Assembly: GCA_030430455.1 (NCBI GenBank)
Contig: JAUIJB010000036.1
Span: 1 to 37,937, forward strand
Length of the DNA: 37,937 nucleotides
Direction of reading: 5' to 3'
Source: Verrucomicrobiia bacterium
Lineage (GTDB): Bacteria > Verrucomicrobiota > Verrucomicrobiia > Verrucomicrobiales > Akkermansiaceae
Every line of letters starts with the position of its first letter. The stretch's first letter is position 1. The position numbers were made by a program, and so were the translations under genes. Below the pieces are notes generated by a model. The model saw nothing but the letters and a program-made list of their open reading frames with translations, ran no database searches and had not been told where the DNA came from. Shown in pieces: positions 16,355-25,509 of this stretch.

Positions 16355-19348
16355 ATGAAACCCAATCTTGGAGGGTTGCTGGCTGCAGCCCCTCTTCTGG
16401 TCGTATTCGCAAGTCCTTCGTCCGCCGCGGAGGTCATCAAGGCCGACAACTCCGACAATCTTGATCAGGCCAGTTCCTGGTCCGGCGGGGTGGTTCCCGG
16501 CGTCGACGACGTCGCCCTCTGGGACAGCACCGTCACCGGTGCCTCCTCCACGCTGCTCGGCTCGGACCTCGGGTGGTCGGGCATCCGTATTCTCGACCCG
16601 GTCGGCAACGTTTCAATCGGCGCGGGCAGCGAATTGACACTGGGAGCCGATGGCATCGACATGTCAGCAGCCGTCCAGGACCTGACCATAAGTTCCGACT
16701 TCGTTCTCGATCAGGCGCAGACCTGGAATGTCGCCTCCGGCAGGATGCTCAATTTCAATACCGGCACCTTCACCCGCAGCGCCGGTGCGACCCTCAACCT
16801 CCAGGGTGCCGGTACGGTCGCCGCCAGCAACATTTCCAACGTCAACGACATCGTCGGGCCGTGGGCGAGCGTGGGGTCGGGGACGTCGTTGTCCTACGCC
16901 TCCGTAAACGGCTCGGGAGAGTTGGTCGGTTACACGGGCGCGATGGACATCAGCGGGCTTAGCATGGGTGGGACCTCGGCAACCTCCAGCTACGACTTGC
17001 AGGGCAACAACAATGCTCATGCATTCGGCGGTAGCCGTTCCCTGAATACGATACGGCTCGAGGGAGCTGGCGCCCGGCTCACAAGCGGAGCTTCTGATCG
17101 GACATTGACCGCGAACGGGATCATGAACTCGAGCTCCGGGACGTTTCTGATCAACAATAGCAACGGGGCGCTGTTTCTTGCGGTTGGGTCGACAGGCGAG
17201 CTGGTGGTGACCACCAATGATCAGAATATTGACATCTATTCTGCCATCAACAATGGCTCGAACGAGAATGGGTCTCTCACTTTCAACAGCACGGGAGGTC
17301 AGCTTACTCTTATCGGTGCCAATAGTTACACTGGTGCCACTGTCATCAATGGCGGCACCCTTTATGCAAATATTGGCAACGGGCCGAATAACAAGGTCTT
17401 CAGCACGACAAGCGGGATTACGGTCAATGAAGGTGCGACATTGCGATCGAGTTCCAATGCTCTTTTCGGATGGGACGGCTCCCAGGAGAAGCCGATCACG
17501 GTGAATGCAGGTGGAACCATCACCACGAACGGGGGACTCCTGAGCGATGTCGGAGTTGGTTTGGTGACCCTGAATGGCGGAACCCTGGCTTCGCTCGCTG
17601 GTGGTGCCATTGACTGGGGTTCGTGGCGTTTCGACCAAGCAAGTGACAAGTTGCGGGTCACCGAGGATTCCGAGGCGAGCGCGGAGAATGTGAAGTTCCA
17701 GAATGGAGGCTCCATCGAGGTCGACTCGGACAAGACTCTGACCTTCTCCGGCACGATCACGGATAGCAGCAACGGAGGCGTCAGTTCAGTCGTCAAGGAA
17801 GGTGCTGGAACCATGTTGGTGACGGGGAATCACAGCTACACCGGAGCAACCACCATCAACGCAGGCACGCTGAAGATCGGGGACGGCGGAACCGCGGGCT
17901 CGATTTCGGGCTTCAGCGGAGTCACCAACAACGCCACCCTCGAGTATGATCGCAGCGACTCTCTCTCGGCCTCCTATGCCATCACGGGCACCGGCTCGGT
18001 GGTGAAAAAGGGCACGGGGACGCTTTTTCTCACGAGCTCCTCGAGCGACTACTCGGGTGGAACCTCGATCGAGGGCGGCAAGCTCGCGCTGGATGCGGAG
18101 CTTGCCACCCTGGGGTCCGGGGCGGTGACCCTTGCCAACGGTGCGATCCTTCAGATGCACCGTGGGGATGCCTCGGACAATCTCTCCTACGGGACCGAAT
18201 TCGCCAATGAACTGCACATTGCCGAGGGCGAGTCGGGTGCGTTCTACAATATGGCGCGCGGCGATTGGTCGGGACCGTTGACCGGGTCCGGAACGCTCAA
18301 CCTACGCGTCAATGCGACGCGCGGGGAGGTTACCGGCGACTGGTCGGCGTTCACCGGGCAGGTCAACGTGACGACCCGGACCGGGAACGACGATTTCCGG
18401 GTTGGTGGCGGCTCGGTCGGGTTGGACATGCCCGGTGCGGCGCTTGATCTGGCGGCGGGCGTCAATCTCTACCAGTCGGCGAATCCGCCGAGCAGCGGGG
18501 ACCTGACGACCGATCACTTCATTGGCGAACTCTCCGGAGCCGCTGGATCGAACATCGGGGGGAATCCCGTCGGGGGTCGCTTCACGAACTGGACGGTCGG
18601 AGCGCTCGACACGGACTCCACCTTCGCGGGCACGATCGCCGACAGCGCTGGTGCAGCGCGATTGACCAAGGTCGGCACGGGCCGCCTGACCCTCTCCGGT
18701 GCCAACAGCTACACCGGCGCGACCGCCGTCAATGGCGGAACCTTGCTGATCAACGGCGACCAATCGGCGGCCACCGGGGCGGTCACGGTCGCCGGCGGCG
18801 CGACGCTGGGCGGCTCGGGCACCGTCGGCGGGGACACCACCTTCGAGGACGGCGCCACCCATGCCGTGGGCAACAGCCCCGGGCTGCAGACCTTCAATGG
18901 CACGGTGAACTACAACCAGAACTCGATCTTCGAGTGGGAGCTGGTCGACAACACCACGGCCAACCGTGGAAGCGACTGGGACGCGGTGAACGGGAGCTCC
19001 AGCCACGATCTCAACGTCAATTCCAACGCCGTCTTCAACATCATCCTCGACGGCAGCGACAACGGCGGCACCTCTGCGGTGGACTTCGCAGACACCTTCT
19101 GGGCAGCGCCGGGTGGCCAGAGCTGGGAGGTCTTCAGCGGGTTCCAGTCGGTGGCGGGACTCTTCACCCTCGGCACGATCACGGTCGACAGCAACGATCA
19201 GGGCTACGCGACCTACGGGTCGTTCTCGCTGAGCTCCGGTTCGGGCTCGCTTTCCCTGAACTGGACCCCCGTTCCCGAGCCCACCACCGCCCTGGCCGGA
19301 TTGCTCCTGGGTGCCGGCCTGCTGCGCCGCCGCCGCGGCGAGGGGTGA
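16355..19348 (+). CDS. PATR-repeat protein with PEP-CTERM sorting signal
   Basis: A 997-residue exported protein predicted to form a long beta-helix on the cell surface or in extracellular matrix. ATG 16355 starts a signal peptide (MKPNLGGLLAAAPLLVVFAS, then SAA). Autotransporter-associated beta-strand (PATR) repeats are recognisable near residues 315 (LTLIGANSYTGATVINGGTL), 486 (LVTGNHSYTGATTINAGTL), 557 (YSGGTSIEGGKLAL) and 778 (LTLSGANSYTGATAVNGGTL). There is no C-terminal beta-barrel, so it is not a type V autotransporter. Instead it ends in a PEP-CTERM tail: PVPEPTT, a hydrophobic helix, and RRRRGEG. That tail implies processing by an exosortase encoded elsewhere. Roughly 17000-17500 is visibly lower in GC than the flanks of the gene. 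Confidence 0.9.
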   Translation: MKPNLGGLLAAAPLLVVFASPSSAAEVIKADNSDNLDQASSWSGGVVPGVDDVALWDSTVTGASSTLLGSDLGWSGIRILDPVGNVSIGAGSELTLGADGIDMSAAVQDLTISSDFVLDQAQTWNVASGRMLNFNTGTFTRSAGATLNLQGAGTVAASNISNVNDIVGPWASVGSGTSLSYASVNGSGELVGYTGAMDISGLSMGGTSATSSYDLQGNNNAHAFGGSRSLNTIRLEGAGARLTSGASDRTLTANGIMNSSSGTFLINNSNGALFLAVGSTGELVVTTNDQNIDIYSAINNGSNENGSLTFNSTGGQLTLIGANSYTGATVINGGTLYANIGNGPNNKVFSTTSGITVNEGATLRSSSNALFGWDGSQEKPITVNAGGTITTNGGLLSDVGVGLVTLNGGTLASLAGGAIDWGSWRFDQASDKLRVTEDSEASAENVKFQNGGSIEVDSDKTLTFSGTITDSSNGGVSSVVKEGAGTMLVTGNHSYTGATTINAGTLKIGDGGTAGSISGFSGVTNNATLEYDRSDSLSASYAITGTGSVVKKGTGTLFLTSSSSDYSGGTSIEGGKLALDAELATLGSGAVTLANGAILQMHRGDASDNLSYGTEFANELHIAEGESGAFYNMARGDWSGPLTGSGTLNLRVNATRGEVTGDWSAFTGQVNVTTRTGNDDFRVGGGSVGLDMPGAALDLAAGVNLYQSANPPSSGDLTTDHFIGELSGAAGSNIGGNPVGGRFTNWTVGALDTDSTFAGTIADSAGAARLTKVGTGRLTLSGANSYTGATAVNGGTLLINGDQSAATGAVTVAGGATLGGSGTVGGDTTFEDGATHAVGNSPGLQTFNGTVNYNQNSIFEWELVDNTTANRGSDWDAVNGSSSHDLNVNSNAVFNIILDGSDNGGTSAVDFADTFWAAPGGQSWEVFSGFQSVAGLFTLGTITVDSNDQGYATYGSFSLSSGSGSLSLNWTPVPEPTTALAGLLLGAGLLRRRRGEG

Positions 19349-19384
19349 TCCAAGGAGACGCCGGCCACGAGGGTTGGCAAGCTG

Positions 19385-19401
19385 CCGGCCGCCGGGGCCG
19401 G
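19385..19401. terminator. GC-rich hairpin between convergent genes
   Basis: CCGGCC (19385-19390) and GGCCGG (19396-19401) form a 6-bp stem in the 68-bp gap between the PEP-CTERM gene and hypE, which converge here. There is no T-run, so a role as a bidirectional terminator is only a suggestion. Confidence 0.3.
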
Positions 19402-19416
19402 TGCCCGTTCCGTCCC

Positions 19417-20532
19417 TCAGCAAATCCGCGGCAGCTGCTCGCCGCTGAGGCGGTCGACAAGGCGCTCGGCGCCGATGATGCTCCGCTGGGTGACCTGGCC
19501 TGACGGGCCCGGGCCGACGCGGCCGATGATCGCGGGGGACTCGCCCGGGGCGGTGGCGGCGAGGATCTCGAGCGCCTCGCCGGCCTGGTCCCCCGGCAGG
19601 ATGCAGGCGAAGCGGCCCTCGTTGGCGACGTAGAGCGGGTCGAGCCCGAGGATCTCGCAGGCGCCATTCACGGCCTCCGGGACCGGCACGCGGGCCGCAT
19701 CGATGGCGATCGACAGTCCGGATCCCTCGGCCAGCTCGACCAGCGCGGTGGCCAGCCCGCCGCGGGTCAGGTCGCGCAGGCAGTGGACCTCCAGGCCGGC
19801 GTCGAGCAGGGCCCGCACCGGTTCGACCAGCGGCGCGCAGTCGCTCACGATCGGGCTCTCGAACTCCAGGCCGGCGCGGGTCGCCATGATCGCCATGCCG
19901 TGGCGGCCGAGGTCACCGGAGATCAGCACCGCGTCGCCCGCGCGGATCTCACTCGGGGCGATGGTCCGAGCGGCCTCGATCACGCCGATGCCCGAGGTCG
20001 TGATGTAGAGACCGTCGCAGCGGCCGCGCTCGACCACCTTGGTGTCGCCGGCGACGATGGTCACGCCGATCGCATCGGCGGCGCGCTTCATCGACCGCAC
20101 CACGCGCGCGAGGGTCTCGATCGCGAGGCCCTCCTCGAGGATGAAGCCGGCGCTGAGCCACAGCGGCCGGGCGCCGCTCATGCACAGGTCGTTGACGGTG
20201 CCATGGACGGCCAGCCCGCCGATGTCGCCGCCCGGAAAGAACAGCGGACTGACGACGTGCGAGTCGGTCGAGAAGGCGAGCCGGCCCGCCGGGAAGTCGA
20301 GCAGGGCGGCATCGTGCTGGGCCTCGAGCGGGGGGCTGTCAAAGGCCGGCCGGAAGACGCGGTCGATCAGCTCCTGGGTGAGCCGGCCGCCGCCGCCGTG
20401 GCCGATGGTCACCTCGCTGCCGGCAGGCAGCGGCAGCGGGCAGGAGGAGAAGGCCGAGGCGTCGTTGGTCGAGTCCACGTGCTGATCGAATAGCGGATGG
20501 CGAGGGTCGAGCCGAGACCAATCGGTGCTCAT
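19417..20532 (-). CDS. hypE: Hydrogenase maturation protein HypE
   Basis: HypE is a PurM-like ATPase that accepts the carbamoyl group from HypF on its C-terminal cysteine and dehydrates it to a thiocyanate, the cyanide donor to HypCD iron. The 371-residue product ends in PRIC, the diagnostic tail with the acceptor Cys371. The ATP-binding glycine-rich motif [13 protein letters not shown], the [16 protein letters not shown] segment and the [19 protein letters not shown] segment are all typical. The N-terminus is some 20 residues longer than many HypE proteins, so the start at 20532 is less certain than the identity. It is the last gene of the minus-strand hox operon, 149 bp after hoxW, and lies 12 kb away from the other five hyp genes. 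Confidence 0.96.
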   Translation of the reverse strand: MSTDWSRLDPRHPLFDQHVDSTNDASAFSSCPLPLPAGSEVTIGHGGGGRLTQELIDRVFRPAFDSPPLEAQHDAALLDFPAGRLAFSTDSHVVSPLFFPGGDIGGLAVHGTVNDLCMSGARPLWLSAGFILEEGLAIETLARVVRSMKRAADAIGVTIVAGDTKVVERGRCDGLYITTSGIGVIEAARTIAPSEIRAGDAVLISGDLGRHGMAIMATRAGLEFESPIVSDCAPLVEPVRALLDAGLEVHCLRDLTRGGLATALVELAEGSGLSIAIDAARVPVPEAVNGACEILGLDPLYVANEGRFACILPGDQAGEALEILAATAPGESPAIIGRVGPGPSGQVTQRSIIGAERLVDRLSGEQLPRIC

Positions 20533-20575
20533 GCCGTTTCAGAGAATCAACCTGATGAATGGAGTCGCGACGATT

Positions 20576-20632
20576 GTCGCAGATCGTCGCAGATTGGTAC
20601 CAGAATCTGTGTCCATCTGTGTCCATCTTCGG
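20576..20632. repeat. CAGAT-decamer dispersed repeat, palindromic copy 3
   Basis: Two GTCGCAGATn decamers (20576-20595) run into a GGTACC centre at 20596-20601, followed by the opposite-strand units AGAATCTGTG, TCCATCTGTG and TCCATCTTCGG, and then GTTTCCCC. Read on the minus strand, the last part is GGGGAAACC + GAAGATGGAC + ACAGATGGAC + ACAGATT, matching copies 1 and 2. CAGATT and AATCTG can pair around the centre. It occupies the 149-bp gap between hoxW and hypE, inside what otherwise looks like one operon. Confidence 0.8.
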
Positions 20633-20681
20633 TTTCCCCAGTCCCAACCATGCAAGGTCAGCCTGTTTCCTCGAATTCGTA

Positions 20682-21137
20682 TCAGCTGGCGAGCGGCTCG
20701 GCCGTCTCCCACAGCCGGCGAATCTCATCCACCGCCTCGTTGCAACAGCGGTCGACCTCCTCGGACAGCCCGTCACCGATGTCGAGGTCGTGGGCGGGGA
20801 TCGTGATGAGCCAGGCCTCCGGGACGTGGTCGTAGAGACGGGCGGCGAGGGCGAGGATCTCGTCCGGGCTGCATTGGTGCAGGGTGAAGCCGTCGAGGTC
20901 GCCGGCCTCGATCCGCCCGATCCGCAGGGCGGTGGGTCCGGGGGTCAGGCAGGCGTCGACGAAGACCACCTGGCGGAACCCGGCGATCGCCTGCGCGTGC
21001 TCGGGCAGGAGTTGGTGGGTGGCAAGCGTCTCGAGCTCGTCGAGCCCGAGCGCCTCGAGGCGCCGGACGACTTCGGGTCCGGCGCCGTCGTCGCGCCTCA
21101 GGGTGTTGCCGCAGCCGAGGACTATCAGGCGTTTCAT
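20682..21137 (-). CDS. hoxW: Hydrogenase maturation endopeptidase (HoxW type)
   Basis: A 151-residue nickel-dependent endopeptidase of the HyaD/HybD/HoxW family. It removes the C-terminal peptide of the HoxH large subunit after nickel insertion and so locks in the active site. The N-terminus LIVLGCGNTLRRDDGAGPEV is diagnostic. The likely nickel-probing residues are E22 (GPEV), D61 (FVDACL) and H87 (LHQCSP), matching the Glu-Asp-His triad of the family. It starts 18 bp after the hoxH stop on the same strand, so its probable substrate is the neighbouring HoxH, which carries an uncleaved tail in its gene. The gene symbol follows this context, since proteases of the family are named by their cognate hydrogenase. 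Confidence 0.93.
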   Translation of the reverse strand: MKRLIVLGCGNTLRRDDGAGPEVVRRLEALGLDELETLATHQLLPEHAQAIAGFRQVVFVDACLTPGPTALRIGRIEAGDLDGFTLHQCSPDEILALAARLYDHVPEAWLITIPAHDLDIGDGLSEEVDRCCNEAVDEIRRLWETAEPLAS

Positions 21138-21155
21138 GGTTGGGTTGGTTGTGGA

Positions 21156-22583
21156 TCAATCACGGCTTCGCTCGTCGAGCAGCCGGCCGCCGGCGTCGAT
21201 CAGCTGCACCCGCATCGGCATGCGGCCGACGGCGTGGGTCGAGCAGCTCAGGCAGGGGTCGAAGTTGCGGATGCCGTGCTCGATCCGGTTGAGCAGGTGC
21301 TCGGGGATCTCGGGGCCGTCGATGTAGGCCCGGGCGATCTCCAGGACGGAGCGGTTCATGGCCAGGTTGTTCTGGCCGGTGGCGATGATCATGTTGACCG
21401 ACTGGATCACGCCGTCGCGGTCGACCGTGTAGTCGTGGAACAGCGTGCCGCGGGGGGCCTCGCTGACGCCGACGCCATGGAGCTGGTTGATGCCGGCATC
21501 GGCACGCAGATGGTCGGAGTGGATGTCGGGGTCGTCCATCAGCCGCTCGATCCGCTCGAGGCAGGCGAGGATCTCGATGAGCCGGGCGTAGTGGTAGAGG
21601 TAGCACGAGCTGACCGCGCGGCCGCCCCACTTGGCGCGGTATTCCTCGAGCTCGGCGTCGGCCTGCGGCGTGCCCATGAAGTCGCACACGTTGAGGCGGG
21701 CGAGCGGGCCGACGCGGTACATCCCGCCCGGGAAGCCGAGCGGCTTGTAGTAGGGCGACTTGAGGTAGGACGACGACTGGACCGCCTCGCCGATGTGGTC
21801 GCGGTAGTCCTGCGCGCTGACCTGGTCGGCAATGACTTCCCCCCTGGCGTCCTGGAAGCGCAGCCGCCCGCCGTGGTGCTCCCACTCGCCGTCGGGGGCC
21901 ACCAGCCCCATGAACAGCGAGTCGAACTTGCCCATCTTCTCGACGTCGTCGCGGTGCTCGTGGACGACCTTCTTGAACAGGGCGAGGGCGGCGCGGGTGG
22001 TCTCGTAGGACTCGGCCAGCCTGGAGACGATCGCGTCGCGGTGCTCCCGCGAGAGCCCGCTGCGCACGCCGCCGGGAACGGCCCACGACGGGTGGATCTT
22101 CTTGCCGCCGAGGAACTCGATGATCTCCTGGCCGAACTGGCGCAGGCGGATGCCGGCGCGGGCGAGCTCGGGGTTGGCGCGGACGATGCCGATGATGTTG
22201 CGCTCCTCGATGGGCGCGTCCCATCCCATCACGAAGTCCGGCGCGCTGAGGTGGAAGAAGCTCAGCGCGTGGCTCTGGGTGAACTGGCCGAGGTTCATCA
22301 GGCGCCGCAGCTTGTCGGCGGCGGGGGGCACCTTGACGGCGAGGATCTCGTCGCTGGCCTTCGACGAGGCGAGCAGGTGGCTCACCGGGCAGATGCCGCA
22401 GGTGCGCGCGGTGATCGCCGGCATTTCCCACAGCATCCGGCCCTCACAGAACTTCTCGAAGCCGCGGAACTCGACGACGTGGAACCGGGCGTCGGAGACC
22501 GCGCCGTCGTCGTCGAGGACGATGCTGATCTTGGCGTGGCCCTCGATGCGGGTCACCGGGTCGATGACGATGCGCTGGCTCAT
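21156..22583 (-). CDS. hoxH: NAD-reducing [NiFe] hydrogenase large subunit HoxH
   Basis: The 475-residue catalytic subunit carrying the Ni-Fe(CN)2CO centre. The two cysteine pairs are C62/C65 in [14 protein letters not shown] and C444/C447 in DPCLSCSTH. This L1/L2 pattern fits group 3d bidirectional, NAD(P)-linked enzymes. After His450 the gene encodes 25 further residues, the tail expected to be removed by HoxW. The start was placed at ATG 22583 ([19 protein letters not shown]); the frame is open to 22649, but the extension is low-complexity and overlaps hoxY. No Shine-Dalgarno is evident, so translation may depend on coupling to hoxY, 28 bp upstream. It acts with HoxY as the hydrogen-activating dimer in the cytoplasm. 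Confidence 0.96.
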   Translation of the reverse strand: MSQRIVIDPVTRIEGHAKISIVLDDDGAVSDARFHVVEFRGFEKFCEGRMLWEMPAITARTCGICPVSHLLASSKASDEILAVKVPPAADKLRRLMNLGQFTQSHALSFFHLSAPDFVMGWDAPIEERNIIGIVRANPELARAGIRLRQFGQEIIEFLGGKKIHPSWAVPGGVRSGLSREHRDAIVSRLAESYETTRAALALFKKVVHEHRDDVEKMGKFDSLFMGLVAPDGEWEHHGGRLRFQDARGEVIADQVSAQDYRDHIGEAVQSSSYLKSPYYKPLGFPGGMYRVGPLARLNVCDFMGTPQADAELEEYRAKWGGRAVSSCYLYHYARLIEILACLERIERLMDDPDIHSDHLRADAGINQLHGVGVSEAPRGTLFHDYTVDRDGVIQSVNMIIATGQNNLAMNRSVLEIARAYIDGPEIPEHLLNRIEHGIRNFDPCLSCSTHAVGRMPMRVQLIDAGGRLLDERSRD

Positions 22584-22611
22584 GGGAGGTCGATGATGGT
22601 GGATGGCGGCG

Positions 22612-23151
22612 TCAGCCGAACTTGAGTTGCTCGCCGGTGAGCGGGTCACCGGCGCCGAGGAGGTGGAGGACGAGGGCCTTGATCCGATCGGCCGGGGGCG
22701 GGCAGCCGGGGAGGTAGTGGTCGACCGGGATCACCTGGTGGAGCGGCACGGCCTGATCGAGCAGGTTGGGGACGATCCCGGGCTCGGCGGGGATCCCCGG
22801 GTTGGTGTCGGCGAGGGTGACGTAGGCGTACTCCAGCGGCACCTCGGGCTTGCCGAGGGCGTTGCGCATGCCGCAGACGTTCGAGGTGACCGCGCAGTCG
22901 CCGAAGGAGCAGACCAGCCGGGTCCGGCGGCGGATGTGGTGGGCCATCTCGACGTGCTCCTCGTGGCACACGGCGCCCTCGACGAGGCACAGGTCGACGT
23001 TCTCGGGATATTCCTTGGTGTCGACGATCGGGCTGTAGACGATGTCGACCTGGTCGATCAGGTCGACGAGGAACTCGTCGACGTCGAGAAAGGACATGTG
23101 GCAGCCGGAGCAACCTCCGAACCAGATGGTGGCGAGTCTCAGACGTTCCAT
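22612..23151 (-). CDS. hoxY: NAD-reducing hydrogenase small subunit HoxY
   Basis: The 179-residue small subunit holds one proximal [4Fe-4S] cluster that passes electrons between the NiFe site and the diaphorase. Likely ligands are C14 and C17 in [11 protein letters not shown], a cysteine in [14 protein letters not shown] (C86 likely), and C150 in [11 protein letters not shown]. It lacks the Tat leader and extra cluster domain of membrane-bound uptake hydrogenases, as expected for the short cytosolic HoxY type. The start at 23151 overlaps the end of hoxU by 13 bp, which suggests coupled translation. The hoxH start is 28 bp downstream. Confidence 0.95.
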   Translation of the reverse strand: MERLRLATIWFGGCSGCHMSFLDVDEFLVDLIDQVDIVYSPIVDTKEYPENVDLCLVEGAVCHEEHVEMAHHIRRRTRLVCSFGDCAVTSNVCGMRNALGKPEVPLEYAYVTLADTNPGIPAEPGIVPNLLDQAVPLHQVIPVDHYLPGCPPPADRIKALVLHLLGAGDPLTGEQLKFG

Positions 23152-23855
23152 TCCTTTTTCCTCCTGGCGGTGATGATGTCGGCGAGGCGCGCGGGGTCGC
23201 GGGTCATTTCGGCGGCGGTGGCGCCGATCTGGAACAGCGCGCCGGTGGGGCAGGACTGGACGCACTTGCCGCACCACGTGCAGGTGGCGGAGTCGCCCCA
23301 GTCCTGGTTCATGTCGGTGATGATGTGGGACCCGGCGCCGCGTCCGGCGACGTTCTTGGTGCCGGCCCCCTCGATGTGCCAGCAGGTCCGCACGCAGCGG
23401 GCGCAGAGGATGCAGCGGTTGTGGTCCATCCCGAACAGGGGGTGGGTCAGGTCCATGCCCCAGCGCGGGTAGCAGTAGTCGTAGCGGACGTGGTCCATGC
23501 CCAGCGAGTAGGCCATGGTCTGCAGCTCGCAGTTGCCGTTGGCGACGCAGGCCGAGCAGACATGGTTGCGCTCGGCGAAGAGGAGCTCGATGTTCATCCG
23601 GCGGTAGTTCCGCAGCCGCTCGGTAGCGGTGTGGATGACCCAGCCCTCCTGGACCGTGGTCGAGCAGGCCGGGAGGAGCTTGGGGATGCCCTCGACCTCG
23701 ACCAGGCACATGCGGCAGGCGCCGGTGTCGTGGATCCCCTCCATGTGGCAGAGGGTGGGGATGGCGACGCCGGCGGCCTTCGCGGCGTCGAGCACCGAGG
23801 CGCCTTCCTCGACGCTGACCGGCTGGTCATCGATGGTGAGCGTGCGGACGGACAT
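23139..23855 (-). CDS. hoxU: NAD-reducing hydrogenase diaphorase subunit HoxU
   Basis: A 238-residue ferredoxin-like subunit linking HoxF to HoxY, homologous to the N-terminal part of NuoG in complex I. Cluster ligands are all visible. A plant-type [2Fe-2S] site uses C36/C47/C50/C64. A His-Cys [4Fe-4S] site uses H98/C100/C103/C109 (RNHVCSACVANGNC). Two ferredoxin-type [4Fe-4S] motifs follow at C148/C151/C154/C158 (CILCARCVRTC) and C192/C195/C198/C202 (CTWCGKCVQSC). Length is normal for HoxU. It starts 4 bp after the hoxF stop and overlaps hoxY, so it sits in the middle of a compact operon. Confidence 0.96.
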   Translation of the reverse strand: MSVRTLTIDDQPVSVEEGASVLDAAKAAGVAIPTLCHMEGIHDTGACRMCLVEVEGIPKLLPACSTTVQEGWVIHTATERLRNYRRMNIELLFAERNHVCSACVANGNCELQTMAYSLGMDHVRYDYCYPRWGMDLTHPLFGMDHNRCILCARCVRTCWHIEGAGTKNVAGRGAGSHIITDMNQDWGDSATCTWCGKCVQSCPTGALFQIGATAAEMTRDPARLADIITARRKKEWNV

Positions 23856-23859
23856 GGCG

Positions 23860-25509
23860 TCAGGGGCTGGCGGGTTGGGCGGGCTGGGGGTCCACCGGCG
23901 GGTGGTCGGCGTAGGGGTCCGGCTGGAGGCGTTCCTCGTACTCGTGGCGGAAGAAGCGGAGCGTGCTGAGCACCGGGTTCGGCGCGGTCATGCCAAGGCC
24001 GCAGAGGCTGGTGTGCCGGACCATGTCGCAGAGCTCCTCGAGCAGGGCGAGGTCGCGGGCGGTGGCGTGGCCCTCGACGATCTTGGTCAGCAGGTGGTGC
24101 ATCTGCACCGTGCCGGTGCGGCAGGGGATGCACTTGCCGCAGGACTCGTCGCGGCAGAACTCCATGAAGAAGCGGGCGACGTCGACCATGTTGGTGGTCT
24201 CGTCCATCACGATCATCCCGCCGGAGCCCATGATCGAGCCGAGCGCGGAGAGCGACTCGTACTCGACCGGGGTGTCGAGGTGGTCGGCCGGGATGCAGCC
24301 TCCCGAGGGGCCGCCGGTCTGCACGGCCTTGACCGTGCCGCCGTCCGGGGCGCCGCCGCCCATTTCCTCGACGATCGTGCGCAGCGGGGTTCCCATCGGC
24401 ACCTCGACGATGCCGGTGTTGGTGACCTTGCCGGCGAGGGCGAAGACCTTGGTGCCCTTGCTCTTCGCGGTGCCGATCGCGGCGAACCACTCCGCGCCGT
24501 GGCGCAGGATGGGCGCGATGTTGGCGAAGGTCTCGACGTTGTTGATCAGGGTCGGGCAGCCCCACAGGCCGCTCTCGGCCGGGAAGGGCGGGCGCGGTCG
24601 GGGCACCCCGCGGCGGCCCTCGATCGAGGCCATCAGCGCGGTCTCCTCGCCGCAGACGAAGGCGCCGGCACCGATGCGCAGGTCGATCGAGAAATTGAAC
24701 GGGCACTCCATGATCCGGGCGCCGAGGAGGCCGGCCTTCCGGGCCTGCTTGATGGCCTTCTGCAGCCGCTCGATGGCGAGCGGGTACTCGGCCCGGACGT
24801 AGATGTAGCCCTGCTCGGCACCGACCGCGTAGGCGGCGAGGGTCATGCCCTCGAGGATGGCGTGGGGGTCGCTCTCGAGCACCGTGCGGTCCATGAAGGC
24901 GCCGGGGTCGCCCTCGTCGGCGTTGCAGACGACGAACTTGCGCTCGCCGCGTGCCTTGGCGACGGTCTGCCACTTGAGGCCGGTCGGGTAGCCGCCGCCG
25001 CCGCGCCCGCGCAGGCCGCTGTCCATGATCTCGCTGACGACCTCCTCGGGCTGCATCTCGTGCAGCGCGTGGTGCAGCGCGCTGTAGCCGTCGGCCGCGA
25101 TGTAGCTCTCGAGCCGCTCGGGGTCGATCACCCCGCAGTTGCCGAGGACGATGGAGCGTTGTCCGGTGAAGAAGGGCTGCCGCGGGTCGCCGGTCCGGAG
25201 CCCGGCCGCGTCGCCGCCGGTCGCCGCCGTCACGATCGCCCCGGCATCGCCCGCTTCGAGCTTCTCGTAGAGCGGTCCGTCGGGGTCGGCCTGGGCGAGG
25301 GGGCCCTGGCAGCACAGCCGCATGCAGCCGACGCCGCGGACCTCGACCTCGTCCCCGGCGCCCGCCTCCTTCACGGCTGCCCGGAGGTTCTCGAGCAGCT
25401 CGCCGGAGCCCTGCGAGGCGCACCCCGCCGCCATGCAGCAGCGGATGGTGGTCTTCCTGCGGGAGGCCCGCTCGGCCTCCTTGATCTCCTTGAGTTCAGT
25501 CAGCGTCAT
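23860..25509 (-). CDS. hoxF: NAD-reducing hydrogenase diaphorase subunit HoxF
   Basis: The 549-residue subunit that binds NAD(H) and FMN and performs hydride transfer, homologous to NuoF. The N-terminal thioredoxin-like part has [2Fe-2S]-type cysteines (CCMAAGC at 24-30 and GCMRLC at 61-66), a NuoE-like fold often fused to HoxF. The NADH/FMN region is complete: [15 protein letters not shown] (about 166-180) and [15 protein letters not shown] (about 195-209). The C-terminal [4Fe-4S] site is C457/C460/C463 ([13 protein letters not shown]) with C503 (SLCGLG). It overlaps hoxE by 14 bp. A proline-rich tail ([15 protein letters not shown]) looks dispensable. The subunit makes this hydrogenase NAD-linked, not cytochrome-linked. 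Confidence 0.96.
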   Translation of the reverse strand: MTLTELKEIKEAERASRRKTTIRCCMAAGCASQGSGELLENLRAAVKEAGAGDEVEVRGVGCMRLCCQGPLAQADPDGPLYEKLEAGDAGAIVTAATGGDAAGLRTGDPRQPFFTGQRSIVLGNCGVIDPERLESYIAADGYSALHHALHEMQPEEVVSEIMDSGLRGRGGGGYPTGLKWQTVAKARGERKFVVCNADEGDPGAFMDRTVLESDPHAILEGMTLAAYAVGAEQGYIYVRAEYPLAIERLQKAIKQARKAGLLGARIMECPFNFSIDLRIGAGAFVCGEETALMASIEGRRGVPRPRPPFPAESGLWGCPTLINNVETFANIAPILRHGAEWFAAIGTAKSKGTKVFALAGKVTNTGIVEVPMGTPLRTIVEEMGGGAPDGGTVKAVQTGGPSGGCIPADHLDTPVEYESLSALGSIMGSGGMIVMDETTNMVDVARFFMEFCRDESCGKCIPCRTGTVQMHHLLTKIVEGHATARDLALLEELCDMVRHTSLCGLGMTAPNPVLSTLRFFRHEYEERLQPDPYADHPPVDPQPAQPASP

